8,658 nt of DNA, from positions 1-8,658 of the forward strand of contig CALBLR010000508.1 of the NCBI GenBank assembly GCA_937896015.1, read 5' to 3'. Under the pieces are notes generated by a model. The model was not told where the DNA came from and made no database searches. It saw only the letters and a program-made list of their open reading frames with translations. The position numbers and the translations under genes were made by a program. How positions within the stretch are numbered: the first letter of the stretch is position 1; each line of letters begins with the position of its first letter. This DNA comes from an uncultured Prevotellaceae bacterium (lineage in GTDB: Bacteria > Bacteroidota > Bacteroidia > Bacteroidales > Muribaculaceae). Positions 4,778 through 8,658 of this stretch are shown piece by piece.

Positions 4778-7700
4778 TTAGCGGTGCTGCTGCACCTTTT
4801 GCAGCATTTGCTGCGAGCGGGCCTTCTCATTCTTGAGGATGCGCTTGTGGTCTTCGAGACGGTAGATTAGCCAGTAGCCCACAGGAATCATGGTGACGAT
4901 GAACAGCATCGACACCACCGTGCCAAAGCACACCACCACGCCCATCGGGCCCCACATTGGAGAGTTTTCGATTACCATAGGCACCACGCCCATCGAGGCG
5001 GCGGCGCAGGTGAGGAAGATGGGGCGCATGCGCCGCTGCGCGGCCTGGAAGGCGGCATGCTTGGCGCTGAGGCGGAACTTCACGCGCAGCTCCTCGGCGT
5101 AGTCGACCATGATGATGCCGTTGCGCGCAATGATGCCCATCAGCGATATTATGCCCAAGATGCCCGTCATGCTCATGTCCTGCCCCATGATGATGAGGCC
5201 GAGGGCCGCGCCAAGCAGCGAGAACGTGAGCGAGCATATGATGAGCAGCGACATGCGGATGTCGCGCAGGTGGAACAGCATGATAATGAATATCACGAAT
5301 ATCGAAATCACCAGTCCGCTATATATTTGCGGCTCGGTCTCGAGGTCGCGCTCGCGCTGGCCGCCCACCACCATCTGCACGCCCGTGGGCAGCTGCAGGC
5401 GGCTCTTGAGCTCGGCCAGGGTGGCATCGGTCACCTCGTTGAGGTTAAGCCCGTGCTGTGGCTCGGCAAACACCGACACCGTGCGCACGCCGTTGCGGCG
5501 CACTATCATGCCCAGGTTCCAGTCGGGAGAGATGGCCGACACCTGGCGCAGCGGCACGCTCACGCCGGGATACAGGCCGCTAACGGTGGAGTTGGCCAGG
5601 TCGTCGGGGGTCTGGAGGCCGGCATTGCTGTCCTTAAGCACCACGCTCACGGGATAATCGCCCTCCCACACTGTGGTGAGCGGCACTCCGCTGCCGAAGC
5701 GCATGGCCAGATTGGCCGCCACGGCCGACTTCGACAGGCCCAGTCGGCTCGACTCATCGGCGTCGAGCGCCACCTTGAGGCCGGGCAGCGAGCCGTTGAA
5801 GTTGCTGCGCACCAGCACCAGATTGCTGTCGGCGCGCATTATGGCCATGGCACGCTCGCTGACGGCGTGCAGCGAGTCGAGGTCATCGCCAGTGAAGCGC
5901 ACCTCGATTGGCGACACGGCGTCGCTGTAGTCGAGCTGCTTGATGCGCACCATGGCGTCGCTGAAGTAGCCCGTGAAGCGCGGCGTGAACTCGGCCACAA
6001 GCTGCTCGGTGGCCTCATTGCCGGTGGTGTTGACTATGAACTGGGCAAAGTTGGTGCCGCCCAGCTGCGGCGCATAGGCCGTCTGGAATCGCGGCGAGCT
6101 GCAGCCATAGAATGTGGTGACGTTGGCCACGCGGCTGTCGCGGCGCATCATGTTGCGCAGGCTGTCGGCCACCACGCGCGTGCGCTCGATGGCAGTGCCT
6201 TCGGGCAGATACACTTCGACGGCAAACTGGTTGCGCGCGGCGCGCGGCATCAGTTTCTGCGGCACCACGGTGAAGAGAAACGCTCCCAGAGCCACCGAGC
6301 CGGCGCCGATGCACAGGGTGATGAACGGGTGGGCGAAGCACACGGTGATCACGCGGTTGTACACGCCCTGAATGATGTCGAGCAGCGATCGGCGGTGGGG
6401 CTTCGACGGATCGGGCTTCACACCCTTGCGGATGAACACATACTGCACATAGGGCACCACCAGCACAGCCACAAACAGCGAGGTGAACAGCACTATCGAC
6501 ACTCCCAGCGGAAACCACTTGACAAAGTCGAAAAACATGCCCTTGAGGGTGAACAGCAGCGGGAAAAAGGTGACCGAAATGCACAGCGTGGCGGTGATGA
6601 TCGACTTGAAAAACTCGCCGGCAGCCGAGGCCGACGCGTGCCAGCGGCTCATGCCCTTGTCGATGTTCTCGATGTAGCAGTCGATGATCACAATGGAGTC
6701 GTCGACAATCATGCCCAGGGCCACGATGAGCGCGGCCAGGGTGACGGTGTTGAGCTCCACGCCAAAGGCATAGAAAATGCCAAGCGTGATGAATATGGTG
6801 ATGGGGATTGTGGCTGCCGACACGCTGGCCACCCTCAGCGGCCGCAGCAGCATTATCACCACAATCACCGAAATCACGGCTATCAGCAACTCTTGCAGGA
6901 AGTCCATAATCGAGTTGTTGACCACATTGCTTTGGTCGGTGATGGGGTATATGGTGACATCGGACGGCAGCGTCTGCTTAAAGTCGTTGATTTTTGCCTT
7001 CACGTCGCGGCCAAACTGCACTATGTTGTTGCCCGAGCGCATCTCAATCGACAGCACTATGCACTTGCGGCCGTTGTTGCTCACATGCTGGTCGGCGTCG
7101 GGATACTCGCGGCGCACCGTGGCCACGTCGCGCAGGCGCACGGCCTTGCCCGTGGGGTCGCTGTATATCACCTGGTTGGCCACATCGGCCTCGGTGTTGA
7201 TGCGGCTCACAAGGTGCACGGGGCGCACGGTGCTCTGGTCGTCGACGCTGCCGCTCATCACTGTCATGCCCTGCGACTGCAGCGAGGCCAGCAGCGAGGC
7301 GCTGCTGATGCCGTATTCGCTCAGGCGGTCGCGGTCGATGTACACGCCTATCTGCTCCTTCTGCTCGCCTGTGACACTGAGGTTGGCCAGCTCGGGGATG
7401 GTGCGCAGGCGGTCTTCAAGGTCGGTCATGTAGTTGTGCAGCTCGCGGTAGGAGCGCACGCTGCTCTCCAGCGTGATGAGCATGGCCGACGTGTTGCCGA
7501 AGTCGTCGTTGGCTATCAGGGCCAGCACGCCCTGCGGCAGCGAGCTTTTGAACTGTTGCAGCTTTATCTTGAACTTGCTCCAGAACTCATCCTTGTCGGT
7601 GACGTCGTCGTTAAGCTCCACAAACACGTAGCAGGCGCCGTCTTTCGACTCCGAATAGGTCTTTGACTTTTTAATCTCTTTAAATCCCCACAAAAACGAC

Positions 7701-7924
7701 TCAAGCGGCTTGGCCACCTGCTCCTCCACCTGCTGCGAGGTGGCGCCTGGATACACGGCCACCACAAGGCCCTGCCTTATGGTGAAGTCGGGAAACTCGT
7801 TTTTGGATATGTTAATCAGCGAGAACACCCCGAAGCACACCAGCAGGCCCACAAGCAGCATCATAATGCCCTTGTAGTGCATCGAGGTTTCTATCATGTT
7901 GAGTTTGTTGTGCTTAATGCCCAT
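4778..7924 (-). CDS. RND-family efflux transporter permease (AcrB/ACR_tran type)
   Basis: A 1048-residue inner-membrane proton antiporter that should pass substrates to the adaptor and outer-membrane channel encoded beside it. The duplicated RND plan is clear: TM1 at about 19-38, a large periplasmic loop to about 340, TM2-TM6 at about 343-492, TM7 at about 533-555, a second periplasmic loop to about 866, and TM8-TM12 at about 869-1020, with a short basic cytoplasmic tail. Family signatures include VYPGATSQQVEEQVAKPLE (58-76), the TM4 proton-relay pair Asp408-Asp409 in GMIVDDSIVIID, and WGPMG in the last repeat. In TM10 the lysine that pairs with these aspartates in AcrB (K940) is Arg934, in GIIARNGIIMVDYAEELR. 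Length is normal and the frame is intact. The start at 7924 lies 7 bp after the adaptor stop; Met10 (7897) is a weaker alternative. The sequence does not tell drug from metal or lipid efflux. The heavy-metal CzcA signatures I would expect are not evident. Confidence 0.96.
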   Translation of the reverse strand: MGIKHNKLNMIETSMHYKGIMMLLVGLLVCFGVFSLINISKNEFPDFTIRQGLVVAVYPGATSQQVEEQVAKPLESFLWGFKEIKKSKTYSESKDGACYVFVELNDDVTDKDEFWSKFKIKLQQFKSSLPQGVLALIANDDFGNTSAMLITLESSVRSYRELHNYMTDLEDRLRTIPELANLSVTGEQKEQIGVYIDRDRLSEYGISSASLLASLQSQGMTVMSGSVDDQSTVRPVHLVSRINTEADVANQVIYSDPTGKAVRLRDVATVRREYPDADQHVSNNGRKCIVLSIEMRSGNNIVQFGRDVKAKINDFKQTLPSDVTIYPITDQSNVVNNSIMDFLQELLIAVISVIVVIMLLRPLRVASVSAATIPITIFITLGIFYAFGVELNTVTLAALIVALGMIVDDSIVIIDCYIENIDKGMSRWHASASAAGEFFKSIITATLCISVTFFPLLFTLKGMFFDFVKWFPLGVSIVLFTSLFVAVLVVPYVQYVFIRKGVKPDPSKPHRRSLLDIIQGVYNRVITVCFAHPFITLCIGAGSVALGAFLFTVVPQKLMPRAARNQFAVEVYLPEGTAIERTRVVADSLRNMMRRDSRVANVTTFYGCSSPRFQTAYAPQLGGTNFAQFIVNTTGNEATEQLVAEFTPRFTGYFSDAMVRIKQLDYSDAVSPIEVRFTGDDLDSLHAVSERAMAIMRADSNLVLVRSNFNGSLPGLKVALDADESSRLGLSKSAVAANLAMRFGSGVPLTTVWEGDYPVSVVLKDSNAGLQTPDDLANSTVSGLYPGVSVPLRQVSAISPDWNLGMIVRRNGVRTVSVFAEPQHGLNLNEVTDATLAELKSRLQLPTGVQMVVGGQRERDLETEPQIYSGLVISIFVIFIIMLFHLRDIRMSLLIICSLTFSLLGAALGLIIMGQDMSMTGILGIISLMGIIARNGIIMVDYAEELRVKFRLSAKHAAFQAAQRRMRPIFLTCAAASMGVVPMVIENSPMWGPMGVVVCFGTVVSMLFIVTMIPVGYWLIYRLEDHKRILKNEKARSQQMLQKVQQHR

Positions 7925-7931
7925 AGCGCGC

Positions 7932-8658
7932 CTACTTTAACACCTTCACTGCCTGGCCTTCGCTCACGCGGTCCTGGCCTTCGACTATCACTTGCTCGCC
8001 GCCGTTGAGCCCCGATGTGACGGCCACGCCGCGGTTGCACACATCGCCCACGGTGACGCGGCGCATTGTGGCCTTGCCTCCGGCCACCACCCACACTATG
8101 TCGTCGCTGCCGTTGATGGCAATGGCCTCTTGGGGCACCAGCAGCTCGGCCTTGGCTCCAGCCACCGGAGCCGAAGCGCTGCACACCATGCCTGGCAGCA
8201 GGCGGTGGCCGGGATTGGACAGGCTGAGCGTCACCTGATAGGTGTGGCTCACGGCATCGGCCTGCACGCCTTTGCGAGTCACGGTGCCGGTGAAGTGCGC
8301 CCCGCCCAGAGCGGCCACCGTGAAGCCTATGCGCTGGCCCTGGGCAATCGACGACACCTCGTTTTCGGGCACAGAGATATTCACCTCAACGCGGTCGAGC
8401 TTCACCAGCTTGAAGCAGCTCACACCGGGCATCACATTGTTGCCCATATCCACGCTGCGGCGCGAGATGTAGCCGCTGAAAGGCGCGCGCAGCACACAGT
8501 CGCCCACTCCCTTGCGCGCCATGCTCACGCTGGTGCGCGCCTCGGCCAGCTTGGTTTCAATCTCCACCAGCTTGATGTCGGGCAGGCTGCCCTTGCTGTG
8601 CAACTGCGACAGGCGGCGGTAGGCGTCTTCGGCCTGACGCAGGTTACTCATGGCCATG
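7932..8658 (-). CDS. RND efflux periplasmic adaptor (membrane fusion protein), partial: N-terminus beyond right edge
   Basis: The last 241 or so residues of an HlyD/AcrA-type adaptor, which bridges the permease and the outer-membrane channel in the periplasm. Visible in order are the end of an alpha-helical hairpin (about 1-50, ending KLAEARTSVSMARKGVGD), the second lipoyl half-motif VLRAPFSGYISRRSVDMG (55-72), a beta-barrel domain (about 85-160) and a membrane-proximal domain ending in EGQAVKVLK. Adaptors are usually 340-400 residues, so about 100-150 are missing: the signal sequence, first lipoyl half and first helix. The ATG at 8657 lies inside the helical hairpin and is not the real start; the frame stays open to the window edge. 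It ends 7 bp before the permease gene, so the two are certainly cotranscribed. The operon promoter is outside the window. Confidence 0.93.
   Translation of the reverse strand, partial: MAMSNLRQAEDAYRRLSQLHSKGSLPDIKLVEIETKLAEARTSVSMARKGVGDCVLRAPFSGYISRRSVDMGNNVMPGVSCFKLVKLDRVEVNISVPENEVSSIAQGQRIGFTVAALGGAHFTGTVTRKGVQADAVSHTYQVTLSLSNPGHRLLPGMVCSASAPVAGAKAELLVPQEAIAINGSDDIVWVVAGGKATMRRVTVGDVCNRGVAVTSGLNGGEQVIVEGQDRVSEGQAVKVLK

Noticed and set aside
5057..7666. A very long plus-strand open frame (869 codons) opposite the permease gene
   Set aside because: Its translation is rich in His, Ala, Gly, Val and Arg, with no domain, signal or membrane pattern. It lies wholly antisense to a textbook RND permease. 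Strong GC bias at third positions removes stop codons on the opposite strand, which explains its length.

Overview
The window looks like chromosomal DNA from a GC-rich member of the Bacteroidales (Bacteroidota), plausibly Muribaculaceae or a relative. Three things suggest this. The promoters that can be read have the Bacteroidota form (TTTG near -33, TAnnTTTG near -7). The lipoprotein has an acidic stretch just after its acylated cysteine, like the surface-export signal of this phylum. The two uncharacterised envelope proteins resemble ones common in gut Bacteroidales. The family assignment is inference; no rRNA or other taxonomic marker is present.

Layout from left to right. (1) Bases 2-1030, minus: the first 343 residues of a Xaa-Pro aminopeptidase (M24B, aminopeptidase P); the catalytic domain lies off the left edge. 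It has its own strong promoter at 1067-1097. (2) Bases 1110-1952, minus: a 280-residue lipoprotein with YD-like repeats. (3) Bases 1986-2972, minus: a predicted exported, beta-rich outer-membrane-type protein of unknown function. Genes 2 and 3 are 33 bp apart and are probably one transcript from a promoter at 2994-3026. (4) A compact divergent control region at about 2973-3134, whose plus-strand promoter (3064-3095) drives a tRNA-Leu(TAA) gene at 3135-3219. (5) A perfect 38-bp palindrome at 3226-3263 followed by a T-rich tract, acting as the tRNA terminator. It lies between the tRNA and the end of the operon that converges on it. (6) Bases 3374-8658, minus: a tripartite RND efflux operon in the order periplasmic adaptor (5' end off the right edge), RND permease, TolC-family outer-membrane channel, with gaps of 7 and 24 bp.

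The efflux genes should form one envelope-spanning pump: permease in the inner membrane, adaptor in the periplasm, channel in the outer membrane. Its substrate cannot be told from the sequence. The operon promoter and any linked regulator lie beyond the right edge. The aminopeptidase, the envelope pair and the tRNA show no clear functional link to the pump or to each other.

No insertion sequence, CRISPR array, phage gene or rRNA was seen, and no gene-free stretch exceeds 300 bases. I found no convincing undescribed multi-gene system. The points most worth a second look are the palindrome between convergent units, a Lys-to-Arg change at the permease proton-relay position, and the uncharacterised lipoprotein/beta-rich protein pair.
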